A stretch of 64,000 nt of DNA from Lachnospiraceae bacterium AD3010 (lineage in GTDB: Bacteria > Bacillota > Clostridia > Lachnospirales > Lachnospiraceae). This document shows, in pieces, positions 52,071 through 59,570 of the stretch. The stretch is taken from the NCBI GenBank assembly GCA_000622025.1, contig KK211388.1, positions 1 through 64,000 on the forward strand, read 5' to 3'. The notes below the pieces were generated by a model. That model did not search any database and was not told the DNA's origin. It saw only the letters and a list, made by a program, of their open reading frames with translations. The position numbers were made by a program, and so were the translations under genes. Every line of letters starts with the position of its first letter. Position 1 is the first letter of the stretch.

Positions 52071-53555
52071 ATGCTTAACGGAAGAGAATACATTTTAACC
52101 GCAGATATCGGCACCACAGCTGTAAAGGCTGTGCTTGTGGATGAAAATAACAGGGCAGCCGCCTCTGAAAGCATAGAGATAAGCACCTTTTCGGATAAGG
52201 GCTTTACGGAGCAGGACGCTTTTGGATGGTACAGCGCCTTCTTAAAAGCCTGCAGGGAGGTTCTGAAAAAAGCCGGTGACGGCAGAGTTACCGCTGTATC
52301 CTTTAGCGGACAGATGCAGGACGCAATCATTTTGGGTGCCGACGGCCTGCCTTTAAGAAGGGTCATTTTGTATTCCGATGCCCGTGCAGAAGCTGAGGCG
52401 GAAGAAATATGCTCTCTTCTCGGAAGAGACAGTATAGAGTACCTGAGCGGGAATCACTTTGACGGCTCCATCCCCTTTTCGAAGCTCCTATGGATTAAAA
52501 AATATGAGCCCGGTGTTTTTTCCGCGATCCGGACCGTTCTTTTCAGCGCAAAGGATTATATCATCCTTAAGCTCACCGGAAAGCCGGTTACCGATACGGT
52601 TACAGCCGGCACAACGGGGCTAATGGACATAGAAAAAAAGACCTGGGCAGATTCATTTCTTAAAAAGACGGGGATCGATCCCATTATTCTCCCTGAGCTG
52701 AAATACCCGCACGAGGAAGCGGGAAGGGTGATAGCTAAGGCTTCGGAGGAAAGCGGACTTCCCTCCGGGGTTCCTGTTTTTACCGGAACCGGAGATGCGG
52801 GAGCAACCACTCTTGCAAGCGGCATAAGTAAACCCGGGGAATACAATATCAATCTCGGAACCTCCGGCTGGGTCGCCTGTCTTTCGGATTCCGTCAAAAG
52901 GAACAGCGCTGTCTTTAATCTGTCCTCCGTAACTCCCGGAAAGTACATCAACGTAACACCCTTTTTCAATGCCGGAAACGTGCATAAGTGGGTTAGCGGC
53001 ATGCTGTCAAAGGATTCTGAACAGGATAAAAAATATGAGTATATTTCTGAGCTTCTTAGTACAAGCGTTCCCGGATCGAACGGGGTACTCTTCCTCCCCT
53101 ATCTTCTGGGGGAACGCTATCCGGTATCCGATCCTCTGATAAGAGGTGCCTTTATCGGCATCTCCCAGAATACTTCAAAGCAGGATATTGCACGCTCCTG
53201 CCTCGAGGGCGTCGCCTTCTCCTTAAAGGAGGGCTTTAAGGATGAGCTTAAAAGCATCTCCCTTATCGGAGGCGGGGCAGGCGAGAGCGTCTGGTGCAGG
53301 ATCTTTGCAGACATTCTGGATCACGAGGTATTTGTGTTTAAGAATGCTGAATTTATGCCATCCATAGCCGTTGCTGCCATAGCCCGTTTCGGCAGGGGCG
53401 AAATAGAAAACTATGACGAATTCCTAAGTGACCTTAAGAGCTCGGATGAATGTGAGCTCTTCTATCCCGACCCCGAAGCGGTGAAAACTATGCAGAGATC
53501 CTATGAACGATTTAAGGATCTCTACCCCGCGATAAAAAGGATACCGCCGGAATAA
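52071..53555 (+). CDS. FGGY-family carbohydrate kinase, xylulokinase-like
   Basis: 494 residues, preceded by AGGAGCAGGAA. The N-terminal phosphate loop ADIGTTAVKAVLVDE, FSGQMQDAIILG with YSDARA, GTGDAGATTLASG and the C-terminal GGGAGESVWCRIFADI identify the FGGY kinase fold and resemble xylulokinase. It would phosphorylate the sugar imported by the three upstream gene products. Whether the substrate is xylulose, ribulose or a polyol is open, because no isomerase is adjacent. Confidence 0.85.
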   Translation: MLNGREYILTADIGTTAVKAVLVDENNRAAASESIEISTFSDKGFTEQDAFGWYSAFLKACREVLKKAGDGRVTAVSFSGQMQDAIILGADGLPLRRVILYSDARAEAEAEEICSLLGRDSIEYLSGNHFDGSIPFSKLLWIKKYEPGVFSAIRTVLFSAKDYIILKLTGKPVTDTVTAGTTGLMDIEKKTWADSFLKKTGIDPIILPELKYPHEEAGRVIAKASEESGLPSGVPVFTGTGDAGATTLASGISKPGEYNINLGTSGWVACLSDSVKRNSAVFNLSSVTPGKYINVTPFFNAGNVHKWVSGMLSKDSEQDKKYEYISELLSTSVPGSNGVLFLPYLLGERYPVSDPLIRGAFIGISQNTSKQDIARSCLEGVAFSLKEGFKDELKSISLIGGGAGESVWCRIFADILDHEVFVFKNAEFMPSIAVAAIARFGRGEIENYDEFLSDLKSSDECELFYPDPEAVKTMQRSYERFKDLYPAIKRIPPE

Positions 53556-53565
53556 ACGGAACTTA

Positions 53566-54594
53566 TTATAATAGCTCCGCTATCTCGTATATCAGCTTCT
53601 CTGTTGCTTCCCAGCCGATGCAGGGATCGGTTATGGACTTGCCGTAGATACCGCCTCCAGGTGCCTGTGCACCGTCCTCTATGTAGCTTTCTATCATAAA
53701 GCCCTTAAGGAGTGCTGCGACCCTTGTATCGTGTCTCGCGGAATGAAGCACCTCCTTCACTATCCTTCTCTGCTGGAAGGGATTCTTATTCGAATTACAG
53801 TGGTTTGTATCCACGATAAGCCCCGGATTCACAAGCTCCATCTCATCATAGCAGTCACAGAGCCTTACCAGATCCTCATAGTGGTAATTCGGCTTCATTA
53901 GGCCATGCTGGTCGGTATAGCCCCGGAGTATAGCGTGGGTATGACGGTTCCCGTCGGAATGAACCTGCCATCCGCGGTAAATGAAGGTATGACCGCTCTG
54001 TGCAGCGCTTATCGCATTCATCATTACACGGTAATCCCCTGATGTGGGATTTTTCATACCGACCGGAACACTTATCCCGCTTGAAGTAAGCCTGTGCTGC
54101 TGGTCCTCCACCGAGCGCGCTCCAACCGCAACATAGGCTAAGAGGTCGTCCAGATAACCATAGTTTTCCGTATAGAGCATTTCGTCCGCACAGGCAAAGC
54201 CCGTCTCCATAACGGCCCGCATATGCAGGTGTCTCGTTGCCTCTATACCCTTAAACATATTGGGCTTTTCCGTGGGATCCGGCTGATGCAGCATTCCCTT
54301 GTAGCCCTCACCGCTGGTTCTCGGCTTATTTGTATAAACTCTCGGAACTATGAATATCTTGTCTTTAACCTTCTCCTGCACGCTGACAAGCCTTCCGATA
54401 TAGTCCAGAACGGAATCCTCATTATCAGCAGAGCAGGGACCGATTATCAGTATGAGCTTATTACTCCTCCCCTCAAATATTGATGTGAGGGCTGCCCTCC
54501 TCTCCTCGATCGTCTCATTCATCTTTGCGGTAAGCGGATACATTTCCTTCAGCTCTGCCGGTATGGCGAGCTGCCTTTCATAAACCATTCCCAT
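53566..54594 (-). CDS. 3-deoxy-7-phosphoheptulonate synthase (DAHP synthase, class I)
   Basis: 342 residues from the ATG after AAAGGAGAG. Signatures: LILIIGPCSADNEDSVLDY, PRVYTNKPRTS(G)EGYKG, AIGARSVEDQQHR-like VAVGARSVEDQQHR and DTNHCNSNK. It condenses phosphoenolpyruvate and erythrose 4-phosphate, the first step to aromatic amino acids. It lies 111 bases downstream of the prephenate dehydratase gene on the same strand, separated by a repeat, so it is likely to fall under the same phenylalanine attenuator. Confidence 0.94.
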   Translation of the reverse strand: MGMVYERQLAIPAELKEMYPLTAKMNETIEERRAALTSIFEGRSNKLILIIGPCSADNEDSVLDYIGRLVSVQEKVKDKIFIVPRVYTNKPRTSGEGYKGMLHQPDPTEKPNMFKGIEATRHLHMRAVMETGFACADEMLYTENYGYLDDLLAYVAVGARSVEDQQHRLTSSGISVPVGMKNPTSGDYRVMMNAISAAQSGHTFIYRGWQVHSDGNRHTHAILRGYTDQHGLMKPNYHYEDLVRLCDCYDEMELVNPGLIVDTNHCNSNKNPFQQRRIVKEVLHSARHDTRVAALLKGFMIESYIEDGAQAPGGGIYGKSITDPCIGWEATEKLIYEIAELL

Positions 54595-54633
54595 TTTTTT
54601 CTCTCCTTTATTAAAGCTGTTTATCACTACTCT

Positions 54634-54701
54634 GTCATTCTGAGCGAAGCGAATAATCTTTCTTACAGTATGTAAGATCCTTCTCTAACGCTCAGGATGA
54701 C
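54634..54701. repeat. inverted GTCATTCTGAGCG/CTCAGGATGAC repeat
   Basis: Arms GTCATTCTGAGCGAAGCGAAT and AACGCTCAGGATGAC around a short centre. Lies between pheA and the DAHP synthase gene. Same family as 23681-23750 and 58731-58803. Confidence 0.75.
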
Positions 54702-54705
54702 AGGT

Positions 54706-55263
54706 TTATTTTTCCGTGGGTTCCTTGTCCCGGCGTACTGCCACAAATCTTGTCTTGTTGTCATCAAGCTCATTTATATGCTCTTCAAGAACCTTGAGAC
54801 CGTATATTGCCGCTGTTTCCAGACTTGCCACTGCTGCGGCGGACATATCGTGTCCCATTGCAACCTGCTTCGCGGCCACAGCCGTGTTTTCCGCCGGGAT
54901 AAGCTCATATCCCTTATCCTTAAGGAACCTGTCACATTGCTCCAGTGCCTTTGGCTGGCTTATAACCTTTTTTATGTCCTCTATCCTGCTACCCCGCATG
55001 CCGAGGAGATTCTGTACGATAAGAAGGACATATTCCGATTCCACACAGAGGCTCCCCTCAGACAGAAGATTATTTACGGTATGCACCGGCCCTGCGTAGC
55101 TGTTCTCGACAGGAAGCACCGCTCTGTCGCACTCCTTATTCAAAACCGCATTATACGCGGCAGTGAAATTATCGTAGGAAACATATATCGCTTCCGGAAA
55201 CATCCTTCTCGCCGCGGTGTGGGCGAATGCCCCCTCTATCCCGCTGTACGCGACCTTCATCAT
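54706..55263 (-). CDS. pheA: prephenate dehydratase, catalytic domain only
   Basis: 185 residues from the ATG after AAGGAGG. The catalytic domain is complete (KVAYSGIEGAFAH, LPVENSYAGPVHTV, and the NKTRFVAV motif holding the catalytic Thr). Most prephenate dehydratases go on for about 80-100 residues as an ACT domain that binds phenylalanine; here the protein stops ten residues after TRF. It should lack the usual feedback inhibition, which fits the Phe-responsive attenuator found upstream. Confidence 0.9.
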   Translation of the reverse strand: MMKVAYSGIEGAFAHTAARRMFPEAIYVSYDNFTAAYNAVLNKECDRAVLPVENSYAGPVHTVNNLLSEGSLCVESEYVLLIVQNLLGMRGSRIEDIKKVISQPKALEQCDRFLKDKGYELIPAENTAVAAKQVAMGHDMSAAAVASLETAAIYGLKVLEEHINELDDNKTRFVAVRRDKEPTEK

Positions 55264-55294
55264 AGTACCGTCCTCCTTATATATCATGAAAATT

Positions 55295-55330
55295 AAAAAG
55301 GCGACCCGGATTTCTTTTTCCGGACCGCCT
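55295..55330 (-). terminator. phe attenuator terminator
   Basis: On the minus strand GGCGGTCCGGA pairs with TCCGGGTCGCC (11 pairs) and is followed by five U residues. The 5' arm can instead pair with CGGACCGATGTAAG inside the leader peptide gene. Confidence 0.85.
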
Positions 55331-55356
55331 GTAAGCTCAACTTATGAAAACCAGCA

Positions 55357-55440
55357 TCACAAATTGCCCTTACATCGGTCCGAGGTAAAGGTAAAGAAAA
55401 ATGCGAAAAATGCTGCTGTTGATAAAACTAAACTATTCAT
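55357..55440 (-). CDS. pheL: phenylalanine-rich leader peptide (27 aa)
   Basis: ATG at 55438-55440, TGA at 55357-55359. Codons 11-18 read FFAFFFTF, six Phe in eight codons, the same eight residues found in the E. coli PheL leader. A weak GAAAGAAG lies before the ATG. The Phe codons come just before CGGACCGATGTAAG, the segment that can form an antiterminator. A ribosome stalled for lack of charged tRNA-Phe would leave that segment free and permit read-through into pheA; a ribosome reaching the stop codon would cover it and allow termination. Confidence 0.85.
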   Translation of the reverse strand: MNSLVLSTAAFFAFFFTFTSDRCKGNL

Positions 55441-55472
55441 ACCGTTTCTTCTTTCAAAAAACTTACCCGCTT

Positions 55473-55501
55473 ATCATACACATTTCGTCCGTCACTGTCA
55501 A
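55473..55501 (-). promoter_or_regulatory. pheL-pheA promoter
   Basis: TTGACA (55496-55501), 17 bases, TATGAT (55473-55478) on the minus strand. The leader peptide ATG follows about 33 bases after the -10. Confidence 0.8.
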
Positions 55502-55582
55502 TCCTCCCCGGGGAGGCCACTTTCTTATATCGGATTTCCGTATATCCATTTGTGGTTTGGGTTACTTTTACAGATAAATCCA

Positions 55583-55681
55583 TTATACATATGTCGAATA
55601 GTCTTTTTGATTTCCGCCTGTCACCATCTCCAGCTCATCATCTAAAGCAACCTGTTTCTTAAGTTCTCCTGTAAGCTTCAT
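55583..55681 (-). CDS. 32-residue double-glycine micropeptide
   Basis: ATG at 55681 follows AGGAGGGAAGTAGT, an excellent ribosome binding site. The peptide starts MKLTGELKKQ and has ALDDELEMVTGG at 12-23, the form of a leader recognised by C39 peptidases. The predicted released part is nine residues, NQKDYSTYV. The gene starts 17 bases after the stop of the lipoprotein gene upstream, so they are probably co-transcribed. It may be a signal peptide or minimal RiPP precursor; there are no modification genes beside it. Confidence 0.65.
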   Translation of the reverse strand: MKLTGELKKQVALDDELEMVTGGNQKDYSTYV

Positions 55682-55698
55682 ACTACTTCCCTCCTGTC

Positions 55699-56442
55699 TT
55701 AATCCAATCTGAAATTAACTATACCTTCGAGTGCATCAAAATCATTATTTTTAAGTGCAAATTCGGTTGAATCATAGAAACCCACTATGATCCCATCGTA
55801 TCCCTTGGGTACTAGAACCGCTTCATTGTATTCAAAAATATAGATTTCTTTTCCGGACCATCCGTACTTTTTGTAACTGGGATCATCTATCCCTCTTTGT
55901 TCATTTAATACTGTTAGAATATGTTCACATACGTAATCCTTACCGTAGTAGTTCACAGTTATTTTGTCATTAACTACATCATCGTCCTGGTAGTAATCCC
56001 CAATGAAGTTTGCCTCGTTACAGTCCGTCCATTTGTCGTATTTACTGTCATCACCTATAGCTATATGCATATCAACGCTACGCCACTCATATCCGTCTTT
56101 TGCTTCATGGGTTTCATCGGAATCAAAGATCTTATAATTGTCAAACCACACTTTGGCAAAATTCGTTTTTTCAGGATCCTCCTTGTCGAGCATCATCTTC
56201 ATATCGACTACAGTATCGGCTTTAACATATTTATCATCTTTTAATTCTGCTTCGAGGGGTTCTCCCTCCGTAGCTCCGCATATTTCGCAGGTTTTGGGCT
56301 GCTGATAATTCGGCGTATTCTCAAGCCATTTGTGTCCGTTGGCCTCGCATGGAGAAAGCTTCCCGGCTGCTGCCTGTCCGCAGGCGGTTAAAGAAACTGC
56401 TAAACATGCGAATAATAACAGAATAAGTGCTTTTGTTTTCAT
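55699..56442 (-). CDS. lipoprotein with a zinc-ribbon-like N-terminal stretch
   Basis: 247 residues from the ATG after GGAGG. The signal peptide ends in the lipobox SLTACGQ. Just behind it, C-x-NGHKW and PKTCEICGATEG form a small Cys/His pattern seen in some clostridial surface lipoproteins. The rest is acidic, rich in Tyr and Asp, with no domain I can name. It lies directly upstream of the GG micropeptide, suggesting a link such as immunity or sensing; that is speculation. Confidence 0.7.
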   Translation of the reverse strand: MKTKALILLLFACLAVSLTACGQAAAGKLSPCEANGHKWLENTPNYQQPKTCEICGATEGEPLEAELKDDKYVKADTVVDMKMMLDKEDPEKTNFAKVWFDNYKIFDSDETHEAKDGYEWRSVDMHIAIGDDSKYDKWTDCNEANFIGDYYQDDDVVNDKITVNYYGKDYVCEHILTVLNEQRGIDDPSYKKYGWSGKEIYIFEYNEAVLVPKGYDGIIVGFYDSTEFALKNNDFDALEGIVNFRLD

Positions 56443-56516
56443 ATTACACATCCTCCAAAATCGGGCATTTTTTGCCCCCTTATTAGAATATACGAAAGAA
56501 ATCGGAAAATGGCATT

Positions 56517-56542
56517 TACCAGGGACGGTTCTTTCTGACTCC
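56517..56542. repeat. GGGACGGTTCT half site, degraded
   Basis: A single worn arm between the lipoprotein gene and the peptidase M13 remnant. Confidence 0.6.
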
Positions 56543-56547
56543 TCTGT

Positions 56548-56850
56548 TTACCATACAGTGATGCGATCTTCCGGGGCAAGGTACATACCGTCTCCCTCTT
56601 TAATACCATAGAAATTCAGGAAGTCATCGTAGTTCTGCAGTGGAACATTGGCTCTATAGGCTTCGACAGGGTGATCATTGGTCGCAACGTATTCCTTTTC
56701 CGCTTCCTCATAACGCGCCTGCTTCTGAATGATGGCAAGCTGCTTAAAGAACATGTCATAGTCGAAATTCTCCTGCTCCTTCGCAATGGAGAGCAGGCAC
56801 TTTAAGGAGCCGAGATCCGAAATAGCTTCTCCGTGAATCAACTGCATCAA
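56548..56850 (-). pseudogene. C-terminal fragment of an M13 (neprilysin-like) metallopeptidase
   Basis: About 100 residues. GEAISDLGSLKCLL matches the second zinc-site helix (GExIxDLGG) of M13 peptidases, and the end YGIKEGDGMYLAPEDRITVW matches their C-terminus. The HExxH-bearing body of about 550 residues is absent; upstream the frame meets a stop after a few further M13-like codons. It is a remnant of a deleted gene. Confidence 0.8.
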
Positions 56851-56979
56851 GAAATTGTCCTCACAGCTGAACCCGTAGTTTTACATCTTGTGATTATTTC
56901 TTTCGTAAAATTATATATAACAAAAGTGACTTCATCAAGCCGCCGCAAGCCTTTAGCTGTTGCTTTTTCAAAAAAAGTG

Positions 56980-57008
56980 TTGACAGGGAAAAACTTTAGT
57001 GCAATAAT
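56980..57008 (+). promoter_or_regulatory. promoter of the T-box/trpB2 unit
   Basis: TTGACA (56980-56985), 17 bases, AATAAT (57003-57008). Confidence 0.7.
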
Positions 57009-57014
57009 CTTCTA

Positions 57015-57292
57015 AACCGTTGAGGGAGAGTGAGTAACTTCCGACAACCCCATTATGAGAGAGCCGCTGGTGGTGAGATGGCGGCATTGAGGCCGGAAGC
57101 GAATGGACTCCTGAGGGCGAGCAGAAATAAAGAAAATTGTTAAAGTATGCGAGCCGGAGAAGATCCTCCGTTATCAAAGATCCGCGTATGATGGTACGCA
57201 TGAGCGGGTACTTAGATGTACCAAGCCGGGTGGCACCGCAGGAAGTTTATTCTATCCTGTCCCAGCAGAATATGTTGGGACAGGATTTTTTG
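57015..57292 (+). ncRNA. T-box riboswitch, tryptophan specifier
   Basis: Stem I includes GAGAGAGCCGCTGGTGGTGAGA; the specifier loop reads GAA-TGG-ACTCCTGAG, so the specifier codon is TGG (57104-57106) for tRNA-Trp. The T-box itself, GGGTGGCACCGC, is at 57228-57239 and would pair with the uncharged tRNA end. The terminator is ATCCTGTCCCA / TGGGACAGGAT (57254-57286) with a T-run. Uncharged tRNA-Trp should allow expression of trpB2. Confidence 0.93.
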
Positions 57293-57344
57293 TTTTTGCC
57301 CCAACCGTAGAGTATAACCCGTATTCAAAGAAAGGAGCAGCAAA

Positions 57345-58718
57345 ATGAGTGAAGAAAAGAAGATCCCCTACAAAATCTACCTGGAAGAAAATGAGATGCC
57401 GAAGAAATGGCACAATGTACGTGCGGCAATGAAGGACAAGCCCGCGCCACTCATTAACCCCGGAACTAAAGAACCTATGGGCTTTGAAGATCTCCGCCCC
57501 GTATTCTGCGATGAGCTTATAAAGCAGGAGCTGGACAATGATACGGAGTACTTTGATATTCCTCAGGAGATCCTCGATTTCTACAAAATGTACCGTCCCT
57601 CACCCCTTGTCAGAGCGTACTGCCTTGAGAAAAAGCTGGATACGCCCGCAAAGATCTACTATAAGTTTGAGGGAAACAATACCAGCGGAAGCCACAAGCT
57701 GAATTCTGCCATTGCCCAGGCCTATTATGCAAAGGAGCAGGGCTTAAAGGGTCTCACCACCGAAACAGGTGCGGGACAGTGGGGAACGGCGCTTTCCATG
57801 GCCTGCGCTTATCTCGGTCTGGATCTCAAGGTTTTCATGGTAAAGGTTTCATATGAGCAGAAGCCCTTCAGACGTGAGGTAATGAGAACATACGGAGCAA
57901 GTGTTACTCCTTCACCCTCCATGGAAACAAATATCGGAAAAAAGATCAATGCAGAGCATCCCGGAACCACCGGAAGCTTAGGCTGTGCGATCTCCGAGGC
58001 AGTGGAGGTGGCCACAGGCACTGAGGGCTACAGATACGTTCTCGGAAGCGTACTGAACCAGGTACTTCTCCACCAGAGCATAATAGGACTTGAGACCAAG
58101 GCGGCTCTCGATAAATACGGAATAGTTCCGGATATGATAATCGGCTGCGCCGGAGGAGGCTCGAATCTCGGTGGTCTCATCTCTCCCTTCATGGCTGAGA
58201 AAATAAGAGGCGAAAAGGACTATCGTATAGTCGCCGTAGAGCCTGCAAGCTGTCCCAGCTTTACAAGAGGTAAATACGCCTATGATTTCTGCGACACCGG
58301 AATGGTATGCCCTCTTGCAAAGATGTACACCCTTGGCAGCAATTTCATCCCTTCCGCAAACCACGCCGGAGGACTCCGCTACCACGGTATGAGTCCCATC
58401 CTTTCAAAGCTCTATGATGACGGATATCTGGAGGCCGTTTCGGTTGAGCAGACAAGCGTATTTGAGGCCGCTACACAGTTTGCGAGAACCGAGGGTATCC
58501 TCCCTGCTCCCGAGAGCAGCCATGCCATAAAGGCAGCCATTGATGAAGCGAAAAAATGTAAGGAGACCGGTGAAGAAAAGACCATCGTATTCGGTCTCAC
58601 CGGAACAGGCTACTTCGACCTTACCGCATATCAGAAGTTTAATGACGGGGAAATGACAGACTATATTCCTACAGACGAGGAGCTAAAGAAGAGCTTCGAT
58701 CTTCTGCCTAAGATCTGA
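57345..58718 (+). CDS. trpB2: TrpB2-type tryptophan synthase beta chain
   Basis: 457 residues, longer than TrpB1, with the TrpB2 hallmarks: a long N-terminal extension (KIYLEENEMPKKWHNV), NNTSGSHKLNSA around the PLP lysine, ETGAGQWG, and GCAGGGSNLGG. Its enzymes act without TrpA on free indole or related substrates. The tryptophan T-box supports a role in tryptophan supply, probably salvage of indole from the gut environment. AAAGGAGCAGC precedes the ATG. Confidence 0.93.
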   Translation: MSEEKKIPYKIYLEENEMPKKWHNVRAAMKDKPAPLINPGTKEPMGFEDLRPVFCDELIKQELDNDTEYFDIPQEILDFYKMYRPSPLVRAYCLEKKLDTPAKIYYKFEGNNTSGSHKLNSAIAQAYYAKEQGLKGLTTETGAGQWGTALSMACAYLGLDLKVFMVKVSYEQKPFRREVMRTYGASVTPSPSMETNIGKKINAEHPGTTGSLGCAISEAVEVATGTEGYRYVLGSVLNQVLLHQSIIGLETKAALDKYGIVPDMIIGCAGGGSNLGGLISPFMAEKIRGEKDYRIVAVEPASCPSFTRGKYAYDFCDTGMVCPLAKMYTLGSNFIPSANHAGGLRYHGMSPILSKLYDDGYLEAVSVEQTSVFEAATQFARTEGILPAPESSHAIKAAIDEAKKCKETGEEKTIVFGLTGTGYFDLTAYQKFNDGEMTDYIPTDEELKKSFDLLPKI

Positions 58719-58730
58719 GCAGAGTGGTGC

Positions 58731-58803
58731 AGGGCACTGAGCAAAGCGAAGGATCTTTTCTCCCGTGGAGAAAGATTCTTCGGGCTCTGCCCTCAGAATG
58801 ACA
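58731..58803. repeat. inverted repeat between trpB2 and the ABC ATPase
   Basis: Arms of the GAGCAAAGCGAAGGATC / GATTCTTCGGGCTC...CAGAATGAC family, extended by GCAGGGCACTGAG / CTCTGCCCTCAG. It separates two convergent genes and probably serves as a shared terminator, though without a long T-run. Confidence 0.7.
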
Positions 58804-58808
58804 CACTT

Positions 58809-59549
58809 TTACTGCGTTCTTATTGAGCTTAAAAAGTCCCTTGCCCGCTTTGTTCCGGGGGCATCAAAAAATTTATCCGGGCTGTTCTCTTCCAGGATCT
58901 GACCCTGATCCATAAAAATGATCCGGTCTGCCACGCGTCTTGCGAAGTTCATTTCATGGGTTACGATCATCATGGTCATTCCGTCCCGGGCAAGCTCTGC
59001 CATGGCATCCAGAACCTCATTAATCATCTCGGGATCCAGTGCACTTGTGGGCTCGTCAAAAAGCATGGCCTTCGGATGCATAGCAAGGGCTCTCGCTATC
59101 GCTGCTCTCTGCTGCTGTCCACCGGAAAGCTGTGCCGGCACCTTCCCGGCCTGGGATTCTATCCCCACCCTTTTAAGAAGCTCCATAGCCTCCTTTTCCG
59201 CCTGTGCTTTAGGTATCTTTCTTACGGTTCTCGGAGCCAGGGTCACATTATCCAGTATCGTCATATGCGCAAAAAGATTAAAGGACTGGAATACCATTCC
59301 CACCTCTGAACGGATCCTCGCAAGCTCCTGTCCTTCCTCAGGCATCAGCTCCCCGTCAATTAATATCTCTCCGGAGTCAATGGTCTCAAGCCTGTTTACC
59401 GTCCGGCAGAGTGTTGATTTACCGGATCCCGAGGGTCCGATTATCACCACAACCTCTCCCCGTTTTACAGACAGATTGATATTATTTAAAACGTGAAGCG
59501 TACCGAAATACTTTTCCACATTTTTAAGTTCTATTATATTCTCTTCCAT
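58809..59549 (-). CDS. polar amino acid ABC transporter ATPase
   Basis: 246 residues with GPSGSGKSTLCRTVNRLE (Walker A), LSGGQQQRAAIARAL (signature) and AMLFDEPTSALDPE (Walker B). The HEMNFARRVADRI stretch is typical of GlnQ/GluA-type ATPases. It is the last gene of a binding protein-permease-permease-ATPase operon; GluBCDA of Corynebacterium is the nearest layout I know. Confidence 0.93.
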   Translation of the reverse strand: MEENIIELKNVEKYFGTLHVLNNINLSVKRGEVVVIIGPSGSGKSTLCRTVNRLETIDSGEILIDGELMPEEGQELARIRSEVGMVFQSFNLFAHMTILDNVTLAPRTVRKIPKAQAEKEAMELLKRVGIESQAGKVPAQLSGGQQQRAAIARALAMHPKAMLFDEPTSALDPEMINEVLDAMAELARDGMTMMIVTHEMNFARRVADRIIFMDQGQILEENSPDKFFDAPGTKRARDFLSSIRTQ

Positions 59550-59570
59550 TACTTCTTATAGCTACACCTT

